Source: an uncultured Chlorobiaceae bacterium
GTDB lineage: Bacteria > Bacteroidota > Chlorobiia > Chlorobiales > Chlorobiaceae
Reading direction: 5' to 3'
Length of the DNA stretch: 45,865 nt
Assembly: GCA_903866255.1 (NCBI GenBank)
Contig: CAIPMW010000080.1
Location: 1-45,865 of the forward strand
The notes under the pieces were generated by a model, which was given only the letters and a program-made list of their open reading frames with translations, searched no databases and had not been told where the DNA came from. The position numbers and the translations under genes are program-made. This document shows positions 29,908 through 39,581 of the stretch, one piece after another (position 1 is the first letter of the stretch; the number at the start of each line of letters is the position of its first letter).

Positions 29908-30219
29908 CTATCCTTCGCTCTTTTGGGCTGAACCTGAGTAGTAGTCTATTGAGTGACCCTTTTCAAGGGTGATAACAGCTTTCTTCCAATCACTCTTTTT
30001 ACCGAAAATCCTGCCCCGCTTCGTATTCTGAGCCCTGGATTTACCAAGGCATATAGCGGTGCGAACTGATTTTACCTCAACACCAAATTTCTTTTCTACA
30101 GCTTTTTTTATGTCACTCTTGTCTGCATCCGTTTTGACAACGAAGACATACTGTCCTTTTTTTTCTGTCAGCCCTGTACTTTTCTCTGTCAACAACGGGC
30201 GCAACAACGGGTTTATCAT
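29908..30219 (-). CDS. rplW: 50S ribosomal protein L23
   Basis: The 103-residue tunnel-exit protein, a docking site for trigger factor and SRP, has [20 protein letters not shown] at the start and [20 protein letters not shown]. The tail after [14 protein letters not shown] is a little longer than the usual end. It follows rplD by 31 nt. Confidence 0.95.
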   Translation of the reverse strand: MINPLLRPLLTEKSTGLTEKKGQYVFVVKTDADKSDIKKAVEKKFGVEVKSVRTAICLGKSRAQNTKRGRIFGKKSDWKKAVITLEKGHSIDYYSGSAQKSEG

Positions 30220-30250
30220 CTCATTAACTCCTTTTTCTCAAAACTGAAAG

Positions 30251-30877
30251 TTACCCTAACGTCTCTTCTATTTTCTTCAGTGCTGTCTTCTGAACAAGCA
30301 CTATTTTACTGTGAAGAATATCGTATGTTGATGCCTTTTCGGCACTCATAAGAGTAAGTGCTTCGATATTCCTTCCAGACCTTGCCATAATCATATCATA
30401 TTCCGGAGTCAACATTAGAGTTTTTTTATCTGAAAGACCAAGGTTTTTCAGGATATCAGCAAAAGGCTTTGTCTTTATCGCTTCGAGACTGAAATCCTCT
30501 ACGACAATAATTTGCCCCTCTTTTGCCTTGGAACTCAACGCTGAACGTCTTGCAAGAAGTTTTACCTTTTTATTGACCTTCTGATCATACGAATGGGGCA
30601 CCGGTCCGAATATAGTTCCACCACCGATATGCAATGGTGAACGACTGGAACCCTGACGAGCGTTACCAGTTCCCTTCTGACGCAAAGGCTTTTTTCCTCC
30701 ACCTCTTACCTCTCCACGGGTCTTGGTCTTGTGCGTACCCTGCCTTTTATTCGCCAGAATCGACTTGACATCAAGGTACATTGCGTGTTCTGATATTTCA
30801 GCGCCGAATATATCGTCACGGAGCGTTACCACTTCACCAGTTTCAGTACCGGCAGTATTTAAGACTTTAAGTTCCAT
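30251..30877 (-). CDS. rplD: 50S ribosomal protein L4
   Basis: From the ATG at 30877 the 208-residue protein begins MELKVLNTAGTETGEVVTLR; an in-frame ATG at 30889 adds four unlikely residues and touches rplC. The extended loop KTKTRGEVRGGGKKPLRQKG reaches the exit tunnel. In E. coli L4 also represses the S10 operon through its leader; a possible control hairpin here lies upstream of rpsJ at 31889-31921. Confidence 0.95.
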   Translation of the reverse strand: MELKVLNTAGTETGEVVTLRDDIFGAEISEHAMYLDVKSILANKRQGTHKTKTRGEVRGGGKKPLRQKGTGNARQGSSRSPLHIGGGTIFGPVPHSYDQKVNKKVKLLARRSALSSKAKEGQIIVVEDFSLEAIKTKPFADILKNLGLSDKKTLMLTPEYDMIMARSGRNIEALTLMSAEKASTYDILHSKIVLVQKTALKKIEETLG

Positions 30878-30896
30878 AGCTTCGCACATTCAGCAT

Positions 30897-31526
30897 TTAC
30901 TTTTTTGTAGAAACAATCTTGACATAGGAATTCCTCGGACCTGGAACTGAACCTTTTATCACAATAAGATTTGACTCAGCCATTATTTTAAAGATCTCAA
31001 GATTCCTGACCGTAATATTATCGGACCCCATGCGGCCAGCCATCCTTGTACCCTTGAAGACCCTCGAAGGATCAGATGAACCACCTACTGATCCCGGGGC
31101 TCTCTGCCTGTCCGACTGACCATGCGTTCTCTGAGAGCCGGAAAAGTTATGACGTTTCATAACACCAGCAAAACCTTTCCCTTTTGACACACCAAGAACA
31201 TTAACCTTCTCGCCCTCCTTGAACGACTCAACACTCACATGACTGCCAAGCTCAAGCATCTGACCCATTTCCAAAAAATCAAACTCGGCAAGCCTGTAGC
31301 CAGGTGTTACCCCAGCCTTTTTATAGTGTCCCTGAAGGGGCTTTGAAATCTTGCTCTCTTTCCTTTGACCGATACTAACCTGATAAGCATCGTAACCATC
31401 TTTATCAGAACGTTTAACCTGTGTTACAAAGCATGATCCTGCTTCAATAATCGTGCAGGATACAGCCTCGCGTTTCTCATTGAATAAACGGGTCATGCCG
31501 ATTTTTTTCCCAAGAATCGCACCCAT
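30897..31526 (-). CDS. rplC: 50S ribosomal protein L3
   Basis: The 209-residue protein reaches the peptidyl-transferase centre. [15 protein letters not shown] opens it. The long loop has [20 protein letters not shown] followed by [20 protein letters not shown] and MAGRMG. The Gln that is methylated in E. coli falls in this loop region. It lies between rpsJ and rplD, with a 24-nt gap from rpsJ. Confidence 0.97.
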   Translation of the reverse strand: MGAILGKKIGMTRLFNEKREAVSCTIIEAGSCFVTQVKRSDKDGYDAYQVSIGQRKESKISKPLQGHYKKAGVTPGYRLAEFDFLEMGQMLELGSHVSVESFKEGEKVNVLGVSKGKGFAGVMKRHNFSGSQRTHGQSDRQRAPGSVGGSSDPSRVFKGTRMAGRMGSDNITVRNLEIFKIMAESNLIVIKGSVPGPRNSYVKIVSTKK

Positions 31527-31550
31527 ATATAGATTACCTTTTCAAATTCT

Positions 31551-31862
31551 TTAAGACTTAATTTCAACATCAACCCCACTTGGAAGCTCAAGCTTCATAA
31601 GCATATCAATGGTCCTGGATGTCGGGTTTATAATTTCAATCAACCTCTTGTGAGAAGAAAATGAGAACTGCTCACGTGATTTCTTGTCGACATGTGGAGA
31701 CCGGTTAACGGTATAGACATGCGACTTTGTGGGCAACGGTATTGGTCCAAAAATAATAGCATCCGTCTGTCTGACCACGTCAATAATCCTTAAGGCCCAC
31801 TTATCAACCAAGCTATGGTCGTAAGATTTGAGCTTGATCCTTATCTTTTGCTGTACAGCCAC
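31551..31862 (-). CDS. rpsJ: 30S ribosomal protein S10 / NusE
   Basis: The 103-residue protein has [20 protein letters not shown] and the [20 protein letters not shown] loop. Besides its 30S role, S10 works as NusE in antitermination and in coupling transcription to translation. Its ATG lies 27 nt after the T-run of a strong terminator-like hairpin that follows tuf, so its expression depends on readthrough or on control at that hairpin. Confidence 0.97.
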   Translation of the reverse strand: MAVQQKIRIKLKSYDHSLVDKWALRIIDVVRQTDAIIFGPIPLPTKSHVYTVNRSPHVDKKSREQFSFSSHKRLIEIINPTSRTIDMLMKLELPSGVDVEIKS

Positions 31863-31888
31863 TTGTCAACCCTGTTTCGTGTTATCAT

Positions 31889-31921
31889 AAAAAAAAGGGG
31901 CGGGATTTTCGGCCCCGCCCC
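31889..31921 (-). terminator. Strong intrinsic terminator-like hairpin between tuf and rpsJ
   Basis: On the minus strand, GGGGCGGG (31921-31914) pairs perfectly with CCCGCCCC (31904-31897) around a 9-nt loop, followed by eight Ts (31896-31889). It begins 18 nt after the tuf stop. It should end the str part of the transcript, yet only 26 bp remain before rpsJ, too few for a separate promoter downstream of it. It may be an attenuator. The stem is among the strongest in the window. Confidence 0.85.
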
Positions 31922-31939
31922 GGGACGCTATACAATCAA

Positions 31940-33121
31940 CTATTCGATAATCTTTGTTACGGAACCGGCGCCAACGGTACGACCGCCTTCACGGATAGCA
32001 AAACGAAGACCCTCATCCATAGCGATAGGAGCAAGCAACTCTACTTCAACAGCAAGGTTATCACCCGGCATAACCATCTCAACTCCTTCTGGCAAAGTCA
32101 CAGAACCTGTAACATCTGTGGTACGGAAATAAAATTGGGGACGATACCCATTAAAGAAAGGTGTATGACGACCACCCTCCTCTTTTTTCAAAATGTAGAC
32201 CTCAGCCTTGAACTTGGTATGTGGCTTGATGGTTCCCGGTTTGGCGATAACCATTCCACGCTCAAGCTCCGTCTTGTCAACACCTCTAAGAAGAAGACCA
32301 GCATTATCACCAGCCTGTCCCTCTTCAAGAAGCTTCTGGAACATCTCAATACCGGTAACAACCGATTTACGGGTTGGTTTCAGACCAACAATTTCGACCT
32401 CCTCATTGATCTTGATGCGACCTCTCTCAATCCTGCCTGTACCAACTGTTCCACGGCCTGAAATTGAAAAAACATCTTCAACGGGCATAAGAAACGGCTT
32501 ATCGATATCACGAACTGGGTCCGGAATAAAGGAATCAACCGCATCCATAAGCTCCATGATCGCTTTTTCACCCTCAGCATCACCCTCAAGAGCCTTCAAT
32601 GCGGAACCTTTAATAATCGGAATATCATCACCAGGAAAGTTATACTGGGTCAGGAGTTCTCTGAGCTCAAGCTCAACGAGTTCAATAAGTTCCGGGTCTG
32701 CAATATCAACCTTGTTCAGAAATACAACCAGCGATGGAACATTCACCTGTCGGGCAAGCAGAATGTGCTCACGAGTCTGAGGCATAGGACCATCTGTACC
32801 CGCGACAACAAGAATGGCACCATCCATCTGCGCCGCACCGGTAATCATGTTTTTAATGTAATCAGCGTGACCTGGACAGTCGATGTGTGCATAGTGACGC
32901 TTTTTCGTCTGGTACTCAACGTGCGCCGTTGAAATGGTGATACCACGCTCCCTCTCTTCAGGAGCTTTGTCGATACTGCCGAAGTCACGCGCTGCAGCAA
33001 GTCCCTGCTTGGCAAGAACAGAAGTAATCGCAGCGGTCAAGGTTGTCTTACCATGATCAACATGACCAATGGTACCTATATTGACGTGGGGTTTATCCCT
33101 TTTGTAGGACTCTTTTGCCAT
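31940..33121 (-). CDS. tuf: Elongation factor Tu
   Basis: The 393-residue GTPase delivers aminoacyl-tRNA to the ribosome. [20 protein letters not shown] leads into the P-loop GHVDHGKT (19-26). G2 RGITI, G3 DCPGHADY and G4 NKVD are intact. Domains 2 and 3 are complete, ending AGSVTKIIE. It follows fusA by 61 nt, as in a str operon, and is directly followed by the hairpin before rpsJ. It is the only tuf copy in the window. Confidence 0.98.
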   Translation of the reverse strand: MAKESYKRDKPHVNIGTIGHVDHGKTTLTAAITSVLAKQGLAAARDFGSIDKAPEERERGITISTAHVEYQTKKRHYAHIDCPGHADYIKNMITGAAQMDGAILVVAGTDGPMPQTREHILLARQVNVPSLVVFLNKVDIADPELIELVELELRELLTQYNFPGDDIPIIKGSALKALEGDAEGEKAIMELMDAVDSFIPDPVRDIDKPFLMPVEDVFSISGRGTVGTGRIERGRIKINEEVEIVGLKPTRKSVVTGIEMFQKLLEEGQAGDNAGLLLRGVDKTELERGMVIAKPGTIKPHTKFKAEVYILKKEEGGRHTPFFNGYRPQFYFRTTDVTGSVTLPEGVEMVMPGDNLAVEVELLAPIAMDEGLRFAIREGGRTVGAGSVTKIIE

Positions 33122-33182
33122 AACTTTATCTCCGTGTCGGTTATTGTTTGTAGTAATTAAAATTGATACTGCGAGTGCTTGC

Positions 33183-35297
33183 TTAATCTGAATCCTTGCT
33201 CACCCTCTTCTCCTGTAAAGATTCTGCAATATTCCTGGGAACTTCGCGATAGCAGTCAAACTCCATAGAATAATTAGCTCTTCCCTGACTCATGGAACGA
33301 AGATCGGTCGAATATCCAAACATAGCAGAAAGCGGAACTTTGGCATTAACAAACTGAGCGCCCGCTCTCTGACCCATACCTTCAATATGACCACGACGAC
33401 TCGACAAATCACCCATGACGTCGCCTAGATACTCCTCCGGGGTAACAACTTCTACCTTCATGATCGGCTCAAGCAAAACTGGGGAAGCCTTTTTAGCAGC
33501 GCCCTTGAACCCGATTGAGCCAGCAATTTTGAATGCCATTTCCGAAGAGTCAACCTCATGATATTTTCCATCCAGAAGGGTAACCTTGATATCCTGCATC
33601 GGGAATCCGGCAACAACACCACTCTTCATCGCCTGCTGCACACCCGCATTTACCGCAGGAATATACTCTCTCGGAATAACTCCACCCTTGACAGCGTCAA
33701 CAAACTCGTACCCTTTTCCCTCTTCAAGCGGCTCAACGCGGAGTACAACAAGACCAAACTGGCCTTTGCCACCTGATTGACGGACAAATTTACCTTCAAA
33801 CTCCACAGATTCCCTGATTGTTTCACGGTAAGCGACCTGCGGCTTACCCACGTTTGCCTCGACCTTGAACTCGCGCTTGAGGCGATCAACCAGAATCTCA
33901 AGATGAAGTTCACCCATACCAGCAATAAGCGTCTGACCAGTTTCATCATCGGTCTTTACCTTGAAGGTTGGATCCTCCTCAGCAAGCTTGGCAAGCGACA
34001 TTCCAAGCCTGTCAGAATCACTTTTGGTTTTCGGCTCAATAGCAATCTCAATAACCGGCTCAGGAAACACCATCTTTTCCAGCACCACAGGATGATTTTC
34101 ATCACAAATTGTATCACCCGTCCTCACATCTTTCAACCCAACTGCTGCAGCGATATCACCGCAATACACACAATCGATATCCTCTCTTTTGTTTGAATGC
34201 ATCTGAAGCACCCTGCCTATCCGCTCTTTTTTCCCGGTCATGGTATTGAGTACATAACTGCCAGCCTTGAGAAAACCGGAATAAACCCTGAAAAATGTAA
34301 GCTTTCCGACAAATGGATCAGTCGCGATCTTGAAAGCAAGAGCTGCAAATGGCTCCTCATCTTTTGGCTCGCGAGTCACCTGCTCCTCGGTACGTGGATG
34401 ATGCCCCTCAACTGCGCCAACATCAACAGGTGATGCGAGGTATTCAACAACCGCATCAAGCATGAACTGCACGCCCTTATTCTTGAAAGAAGAGCCACAC
34501 AGCACAGGAATGATGGTCACCTTGAGCGTGGCCTGCCGCAATACATTCCGGACCTCTTTTTCGGTAATATCTTCACCGTTCAGATATTTTTCAAGGAGAG
34601 TATCATCATGCTCGGAAACAGCCTCAAGCATGTTGATACGCCACGTCCGCGCCTCATTCTGTAAATCATGAGGAATCTCAACCTCATTATAAGTGCTTCC
34701 ATCCTCCTTATCATAGATAATCCCCTTCATCCTGATAAGATCAACAAAGCCCGCAAAAATCTCGCCCTCACCAATTGGAATCTGAAGAGGAACCGGATTA
34801 GCTCCGAGCCTTTCCCTGATTGCCTTGACGGTATCAAAAAAATTTGCGCCGGTCCTGTCCATCTTGTTGATGTAGGCAATTCTCGGCACCCCATACTTAT
34901 TCGCTTGACGCCACACAGTCTCGGACTGTGGTTCAACTCCGCCTACGGCACAAAACAGCGCCACAGCACCATCCAGCACACGCAAAGATCGCTCAACCTC
35001 TACCGTAAAATCAACGTGGCCCGGTGTATCAATAATGTTAATCCTATGGTTGATTCCGGTATAATTTCCAAACTTTGGAATCCAGAAACAGGTTGTTGCA
35101 GCAGAGGTAATAGTGATACCCCGCTCTTTCTCCTGCTCCATCCAGTCCATCGTCGCGCCACCATCATGCACCTCACCCATCCGGTGTAGACGCCCCGTGT
35201 AGTAGAGAATCCTCTCTGTCGTTGTCGTCTTGCCAGCATCAATGTGGGCCATGATACCGATGTTCCGTACTTTATCTAAATCAACCAGCCTCGCCAT
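33183..35297 (-). CDS. fusA: Elongation factor G
   Basis: The start at 35297 gives 704 residues beginning [20 protein letters not shown]; a frame from 35321 adds eight residues. EF-G drives translocation. The P-loop AHIDAGKT is at 17-24, G2 RGITIT, G3 DTPGHVDF and G4 NKMD follow. Domain IV is marked by [10 protein letters not shown] and PREYIPAV, and the end has [19 protein letters not shown]. It lies between rpsG and tuf. Confidence 0.97.
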   Translation of the reverse strand: MARLVDLDKVRNIGIMAHIDAGKTTTTERILYYTGRLHRMGEVHDGGATMDWMEQEKERGITITSAATTCFWIPKFGNYTGINHRINIIDTPGHVDFTVEVERSLRVLDGAVALFCAVGGVEPQSETVWRQANKYGVPRIAYINKMDRTGANFFDTVKAIRERLGANPVPLQIPIGEGEIFAGFVDLIRMKGIIYDKEDGSTYNEVEIPHDLQNEARTWRINMLEAVSEHDDTLLEKYLNGEDITEKEVRNVLRQATLKVTIIPVLCGSSFKNKGVQFMLDAVVEYLASPVDVGAVEGHHPRTEEQVTREPKDEEPFAALAFKIATDPFVGKLTFFRVYSGFLKAGSYVLNTMTGKKERIGRVLQMHSNKREDIDCVYCGDIAAAVGLKDVRTGDTICDENHPVVLEKMVFPEPVIEIAIEPKTKSDSDRLGMSLAKLAEEDPTFKVKTDDETGQTLIAGMGELHLEILVDRLKREFKVEANVGKPQVAYRETIRESVEFEGKFVRQSGGKGQFGLVVLRVEPLEEGKGYEFVDAVKGGVIPREYIPAVNAGVQQAMKSGVVAGFPMQDIKVTLLDGKYHEVDSSEMAFKIAGSIGFKGAAKKASPVLLEPIMKVEVVTPEEYLGDVMGDLSSRRGHIEGMGQRAGAQFVNAKVPLSAMFGYSTDLRSMSQGRANYSMEFDCYREVPRNIAESLQEKRVSKDSD

Positions 35298-35335
35298 AAA
35301 AAAATTTTGACCTTTTATCACACTTTAACAAACAC

Positions 35336-35803
35336 TTAGAATCTGAAATGCGCAAACGCCTTGTTGGCATCAGCCATCCTGTGCACTTCGTCGCGCTTCT
35401 TGACTGATGCACCCTGCTCATTGGCAGCATCCATCAATTCAGCAGCAAGTTTCTCAGCCATAGATTTACCACCACGCCTTCCGGCATAAGTCTTGAGCCA
35501 GCGGAACGCAAGCGCACCACGCCTCGAAGCCTTAACTTCCATAGGAATCTGATATGTTGCCCCGCCAACCCTTTTACTGCGAACCTCAACGACCGGAGCA
35601 ATGTGCGACATCGCCCTCCGATAGACCTCCAGCGGATCCTCTCCATTCAATTTTTCAGCAATAATAGCAAACGCATCATAGACTATCTTTGTAGCAACAG
35701 CCTTCTTGCCATCCAGCATCACCGCGTTGATAAAACGGGCAACGCTTTCATCACCGTAACGAAAATCAACACCGATTCTTTTATAGCCAACTTTTTTGGG
35801 CAT
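35336..35803 (-). CDS. rpsG: 30S ribosomal protein S7
   Basis: The 155-residue protein starts assembly of the 30S head. The RFINAVMLDGKKAVATKIVY, VEVRSKRVGGATYQIPMEV and HRMADANKAFAHFRF blocks are typical. In E. coli S7 represses the str operon between rpsL and rpsG; here the gap between those genes is 30 nt. It lies between rpsL and fusA. Confidence 0.97.
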   Translation of the reverse strand: MPKKVGYKRIGVDFRYGDESVARFINAVMLDGKKAVATKIVYDAFAIIAEKLNGEDPLEVYRRAMSHIAPVVEVRSKRVGGATYQIPMEVKASRRGALAFRWLKTYAGRRGGKSMAEKLAAELMDAANEQGASVKKRDEVHRMADANKAFAHFRF

Positions 35804-35833
35804 GTTCTTCTCTGAGTTTATAATTCGACTTAT

Positions 35834-36244
35834 CTACCTTTTACCCTTACCCTTGACTGGAGCGGCAACACCAGCCTTAGGCTGCTTGGCTCCATACTTC
35901 GACCTGCTCTGCTTGCGATCTGCAACACCGGAGGTATCAAGCGAACCACGCACAATATGATAGCGCACACCTGGAAGATCCTTTACCCGGCCACCCCTGA
36001 TAAGAACAATTGAATGTTCCTGCAGATTGTGACCTTCTCCAGGAATATATGCCGTCACTTCAATCTTGTTGGACAACCTGACACGCGCTACTTTCCGTAA
36101 CGCTGAGTTAGGCTTTTTGGGTGTAGTTGTATAAACACGAGTACAAACGCCACGTTTCTGGGGGCATTTCTCAAGCGCCGGTGACGCTGTTTTTGACACT
36201 TTTACACTTCTTCCGAGCCTGATGAGCTGCTGAATCGTCGGCAT
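35834..36244 (-). CDS. rpsL: 30S ribosomal protein S12
   Basis: The 136-residue decoding-centre protein is first in the superoperon. [20 protein letters not shown] holds the two lysines linked to streptomycin response (K43, K44 here), and [17 protein letters not shown] has the Asp (D89) methylthiolated in other bacteria. The basic tail after KYGAKQPK is longer than in E. coli. Nothing in the sequence suggests a resistance mutation at the usual lysines. Confidence 0.97.
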   Translation of the reverse strand: MPTIQQLIRLGRSVKVSKTASPALEKCPQKRGVCTRVYTTTPKKPNSALRKVARVRLSNKIEVTAYIPGEGHNLQEHSIVLIRGGRVKDLPGVRYHIVRGSLDTSGVADRKQSRSKYGAKQPKAGVAAPVKGKGKR

Positions 36245-36412
36245 ACTGAAACTCTCTTTCTTTTTAAAAACCTCTGATTACAAAAAAACAAATGCGAAAA
36301 ATCCATAAGGACAGTCAATGTAAGCGAATTATGTAAAAAAACAAAACCTGTTTTATATATTTCTCCTCTACGGAGCGCGATTCTGTTTTCCACACCGAGC
36401 AGCTCCAGCCAC
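36245..36412 (-). promoter_or_regulatory. Presumed promoter/leader of the superoperon
   Basis: This region between the macB-side terminator and rpsL must hold the main promoter. One weak candidate on the minus strand is TTGTTT with TACATT 16 nt on (around 36345-36318); TTGACT at 36318-36313 is another -35-like word. Neither is convincing. AAAAAGAAAGAGAG before the rpsL ATG provides a purine-rich ribosome site. Confidence 0.3.
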
Positions 36413-36455
36413 AAAAAAAAGGACAGCAAAAAGAGACAATCCCCCCTTGCTGTCC
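36413..36455 (-). terminator. Intrinsic terminator after macB / small ORF
   Basis: On the minus strand GGACAGCAA (36455-36447) pairs with TTGCTGTCC (36429-36421), followed by eight Ts (36420-36413). The loop is 17 nt. It should stop transcription of the efflux operon before it runs into the rpsL promoter region, and it lies 24 nt after the stop of a possible small gene. Confidence 0.8.
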
Positions 36456-36478
36456 TTGGCAACAACCAGCCTGACCAA

Positions 36479-36581
36479 TCATATCATCTCTTCAACCATC
36501 CTTTCGGTATCTTGTTCGTCATCCTTTGCATCGTAAAATCCGACCTGTTGTTGAGGGTTTTTTTACTTCTTTACCCGCCAT
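36479..36581 (-). pseudogene. Possible small gene with one frameshift
   Basis: An ATG at 36581 opens MAGKEVKKPSTTGRI, 20 codons in all. A single extra T in the run ATTTTAC would explain why the downstream acidic segment YDAKDDEQDTERMVEEMI, ending in a TGA at 36481-36479, is in another frame. The joined peptide would be about 33 residues, with an AAAGG ribosome site upstream and a terminator 24 nt after the stop. The charged, compositionally regular C-terminal segment is the reason to report it. It may be chance. Confidence 0.3.
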
Positions 36582-36642
36582 TCGTGAGACGACCTTTTTT
36601 TGGAAATCTTGCGGCAAGATATACTACTTTTCTTCTCTTACC

Positions 36643-38616
36643 CTACTCGTAGCGAAGCGCCTCTACGGGCTTGAGTTCTGCAGCTTTTCTGGCAGGCCAG
36701 AGACCAAAAAAAATACCGGTAAGCGCTGAAAAGAGTGTAGCAAGAACAACCGATATCAGTGATGTTTTTACAGCCCAGCCTGCAAAAATTGACAGTACCA
36801 TGGAGATACCAATACCGGTCAATACCCCGATAAAGCCACCGCTGATAGTCATGCCGACCGATTCAACAAGAAACTGCATCATGATATCATTTTTTCTAGC
36901 CCCGATTGCCTTGCGCAAACCAATCTCCCGAGTTCTTTCGGTTACGGAGACAAGCATGATATTCATAATACCGATACCTCCTACCAAAAGGGAAATTGCC
37001 GCAATCGAGCCAAGCAGAAGACTCATGGTCTGCGTGGTACTGCTGAGCATTTTCTGAATTTCGGTCATGTCCCTGATATTGAATGAATCGTCGTCATCCT
37101 TCAGTCGGCGCTTTTTTCTGATCAGGTCAGTAATTGCTTTTTTGGCCTGGTCAATTTTACCCGACTCGCTCACCTCAACAAATATTCCACCGAGATACTC
37201 TTTGCCAAGTACGCGATACATGGCCGTCGTCACAGGAATAATAACAACATCGTCTTCATCCTGCGGCCCTGAAAAGCCTTTTGCAGGAGCAATACCGATA
37301 ACCTTGAAATTTATTCTGTTTATCTTTACGGTCTTTCCAAGGGGATTACTGCTGCCAAACAGCTCCTTCGCAACCGTAACACCGATAATGGCTGACTTCT
37401 CCCGCGTCTGAATCTCTTCAGGGGTAAACCACCGCCCAACTGTCGGCATCACAGCGCGCATGGTACCATATTCATATCCAGCACCGGTAACCGTAGAACT
37501 CCAGTTTTTATTCCCATAAACAATACGGCCGCCACCGTTGACCACTCCACTGGCATTTTTGACGAGCGAACGCAACAAAACAATATCATCTACATCCTTG
37601 AAAGTAAACCGGGCAACCGCTCCAGCCCCTTGGGCCGCTCCCCGGATTTTGGCTGAGCCACCCCTGACCGAGAGCATATTTGAGCCCATTGATTTCAGAT
37701 CCTCCTGCATGGCAGCCTTTGCGCCTTCGCCAAGCGCCATCATGGCAATGACGGAGGCAACTCCGACAAGAATTCCAAGCACAGAGAGAAATGAGCGCAT
37801 CTTGTTTGCAAGAATAGACTGAACTGCCTGTGCCATAAACCCGGTAAAACGACCATTACGCCATAAGGTGCTATTTCCGACCAGATGTGTTTGAAACTCA
37901 CTCTCCTGAACTGTTGCCGCTGATAAATCTAACCCTGCCTTGCGATCATCGGCAAGTATAACCCCGTCCCTCATGGTGATCACTCGACCAGCCCAGGCGG
38001 CAATCTCCTGTTCATGTGTCACCATGATGATGGTCTTTCCCTCGTCATGAAGTCCCTTGAGGATCTTCATGATTTCGCCAGAATTTTTTGTATCAAGGTT
38101 GCCTGTCGGCTCATCAGCAAAAATGATGAGAGGATCACGAATCAACGCCCTTGCTATTGCCACACGCTGCTGCTCTCCCCCCGAAAGTTGGCTGGGGGTG
38201 TGATCCATCCTCTTTTCAAGCCCAACCAGCTTCAGGCGCTCTATCGCCTCATGACGAAAATCACCCTTCAGGCCACTGTAAATGTGTGGAAGCCGCACGT
38301 TATCAACAATAGTCATTCGCTTCAACAGGTGAAACTGCTGAAACACAAACCCTGCAACATTATTGCGCAGTCCAGCCTTCTCATCCTCAGAGAGGTTGTT
38401 GACATTGTTGCCAAAAATACGGTACTCGCCCTTGTCGGGGTTATCAAGAAGCCCCAAAATATGAAGAAGGGAGGATTTGCCAGACCCCGAAGAGCCCATG
38501 ACAGCAACAAACTCACCCCGATCAATAGTCAGGGAGACTCCGCACAATGCGTTAACGGTGCTTTCACCTATACGGTATGTCCGGTGAACATCAACAAGCT
38601 CAAGCAGTGGTTTCAT
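36643..38616 (-). CDS. macB: MacB-type ABC transporter, fused ATPase and permease
   Basis: The 657-residue protein has an N-terminal ATPase with Walker A GSSGSGKS (41-48), signature LSGGEQQ (144-150) and Walker B IIFADEP (164-170). Four membrane spans follow: one near residues 272-298 before a large periplasmic domain and three at the C-terminus, the last ending at [12 protein letters not shown]. Such proteins use ATP to drive export of macrolides, peptides or other periplasmic molecules through a TolC channel. It overlaps macA by 4 nt, so translation is coupled. The substrate cannot be read from the sequence. Confidence 0.93.
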   Translation of the reverse strand: MKPLLELVDVHRTYRIGESTVNALCGVSLTIDRGEFVAVMGSSGSGKSSLLHILGLLDNPDKGEYRIFGNNVNNLSEDEKAGLRNNVAGFVFQQFHLLKRMTIVDNVRLPHIYSGLKGDFRHEAIERLKLVGLEKRMDHTPSQLSGGEQQRVAIARALIRDPLIIFADEPTGNLDTKNSGEIMKILKGLHDEGKTIIMVTHEQEIAAWAGRVITMRDGVILADDRKAGLDLSAATVQESEFQTHLVGNSTLWRNGRFTGFMAQAVQSILANKMRSFLSVLGILVGVASVIAMMALGEGAKAAMQEDLKSMGSNMLSVRGGSAKIRGAAQGAGAVARFTFKDVDDIVLLRSLVKNASGVVNGGGRIVYGNKNWSSTVTGAGYEYGTMRAVMPTVGRWFTPEEIQTREKSAIIGVTVAKELFGSSNPLGKTVKINRINFKVIGIAPAKGFSGPQDEDDVVIIPVTTAMYRVLGKEYLGGIFVEVSESGKIDQAKKAITDLIRKKRRLKDDDDSFNIRDMTEIQKMLSSTTQTMSLLLGSIAAISLLVGGIGIMNIMLVSVTERTREIGLRKAIGARKNDIMMQFLVESVGMTISGGFIGVLTGIGISMVLSIFAGWAVKTSLISVVLATLFSALTGIFFGLWPARKAAELKPVEALRYE

Positions 38617-39581
38617 CTCTTCGTTCTGTTTCGCTGGGGTGCAAAGGGATTTGAACCGCCATTTTTTCCGGGAAGAACGAAGGTCGTATCGGGAAGAAGT
38701 ACCGCTTCGTTGTCAGATAAACCTTCAAGAATCTCAATATTCCGACCATCCTGCAAACCCGTACGCACCGCTCTGTAACGAACACCTTTCTCAGTACCAC
38801 CTTTTTTCAGAAGCACCACTGTTTTGCCCTTCCTGCTCTGTACTGCGCCAATCGGCAAAAGCAGCACACCCTGCTTTTCCTGCACCAGAATCTCAATATT
38901 GGCACTCATTCCAGAGCGGAAAACTTCAGGAATGCGTTCGGGGATAACATCGACATTGTATATGTTCACATTGTTCTGCAAATGCGATTCGTAATAGATA
39001 TGATCGACCACCCCATTCACCCGGATGTCTGGATAAGCATCGAGCCCGATGACCGCCTTTTGCCCGATCTTGACTCTGCCAATATCGGTTTCATCAACGT
39101 AAGCCTTGACGATTAAATGGTCAGAGAGCACAAACAGTGAATCACTTGCCGTCACGGCCTGACCGGGATCAATGCTGCGTACAATAATTTGCCCGTCAAG
39201 TGGCGCAATAATTGCCGTCTCCTTGTAGACCTTTTTCCAATAACTCTCTTCACTCTTTCCCTGCACCCTGGCTGCATCAAGAAGCGCTGCCCGTTCAGTT
39301 GAACTGAGCAGGGCAAGCACCTCCCCTTTCTTCACATGCTGACCCTCAGCAACCAGAATCTCCTCAACCCGGCCCCCGATGGAGGACTGAATTTTAAGGC
39401 GATTTTTTGGTTCAACAACTCCTGTTGTCGATACTGCTGAACTTATGCTGCCTCTGGCCACCAGAATCTCTTCAACACTCCTCTCCGTTGCTCCGTTTCC
39501 CTTCAAAAAGAAGAACACTCCCAACGCGACAAGTGCGACCACACCAATACCAACCCACACAAACTTACTCCTGTTGACCAT
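38613..39581 (-). CDS. macA: MacA-type periplasmic adaptor (HlyD/RND MFP family)
   Basis: From the ATG at 39581, with GGAGG 5 nt before it, the protein is 322 residues. One N-terminal membrane anchor (about residues 7-26) is followed by the lipoyl-like half [20 protein letters not shown] and [11 protein letters not shown]. After a short hairpin come [20 protein letters not shown] and beta-barrel segments. It links the MacB pump to TolC. The coiled-coil hairpin is short compared with E. coli MacA. It overlaps tolC upstream by 17 nt and macB downstream by 4 nt. The longer frame to 39623 is unlikely. Confidence 0.9.
   Translation of the reverse strand: MVNRSKFVWVGIGVVALVALGVFFFLKGNGATERSVEEILVARGSISSAVSTTGVVEPKNRLKIQSSIGGRVEEILVAEGQHVKKGEVLALLSSTERAALLDAARVQGKSEESYWKKVYKETAIIAPLDGQIIVRSIDPGQAVTASDSLFVLSDHLIVKAYVDETDIGRVKIGQKAVIGLDAYPDIRVNGVVDHIYYESHLQNNVNIYNVDVIPERIPEVFRSGMSANIEILVQEKQGVLLLPIGAVQSRKGKTVVLLKKGGTEKGVRYRAVRTGLQDGRNIEILEGLSDNEAVLLPDTTFVLPGKNGGSNPFAPQRNRTKR

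Noticed and set aside
36545-36565. Programmed frameshifting in the mini-gene
   Set aside because: The T-run is only four bases and no stimulatory structure or Shine-Dalgarno is obvious; a plain indel or chance is simpler.
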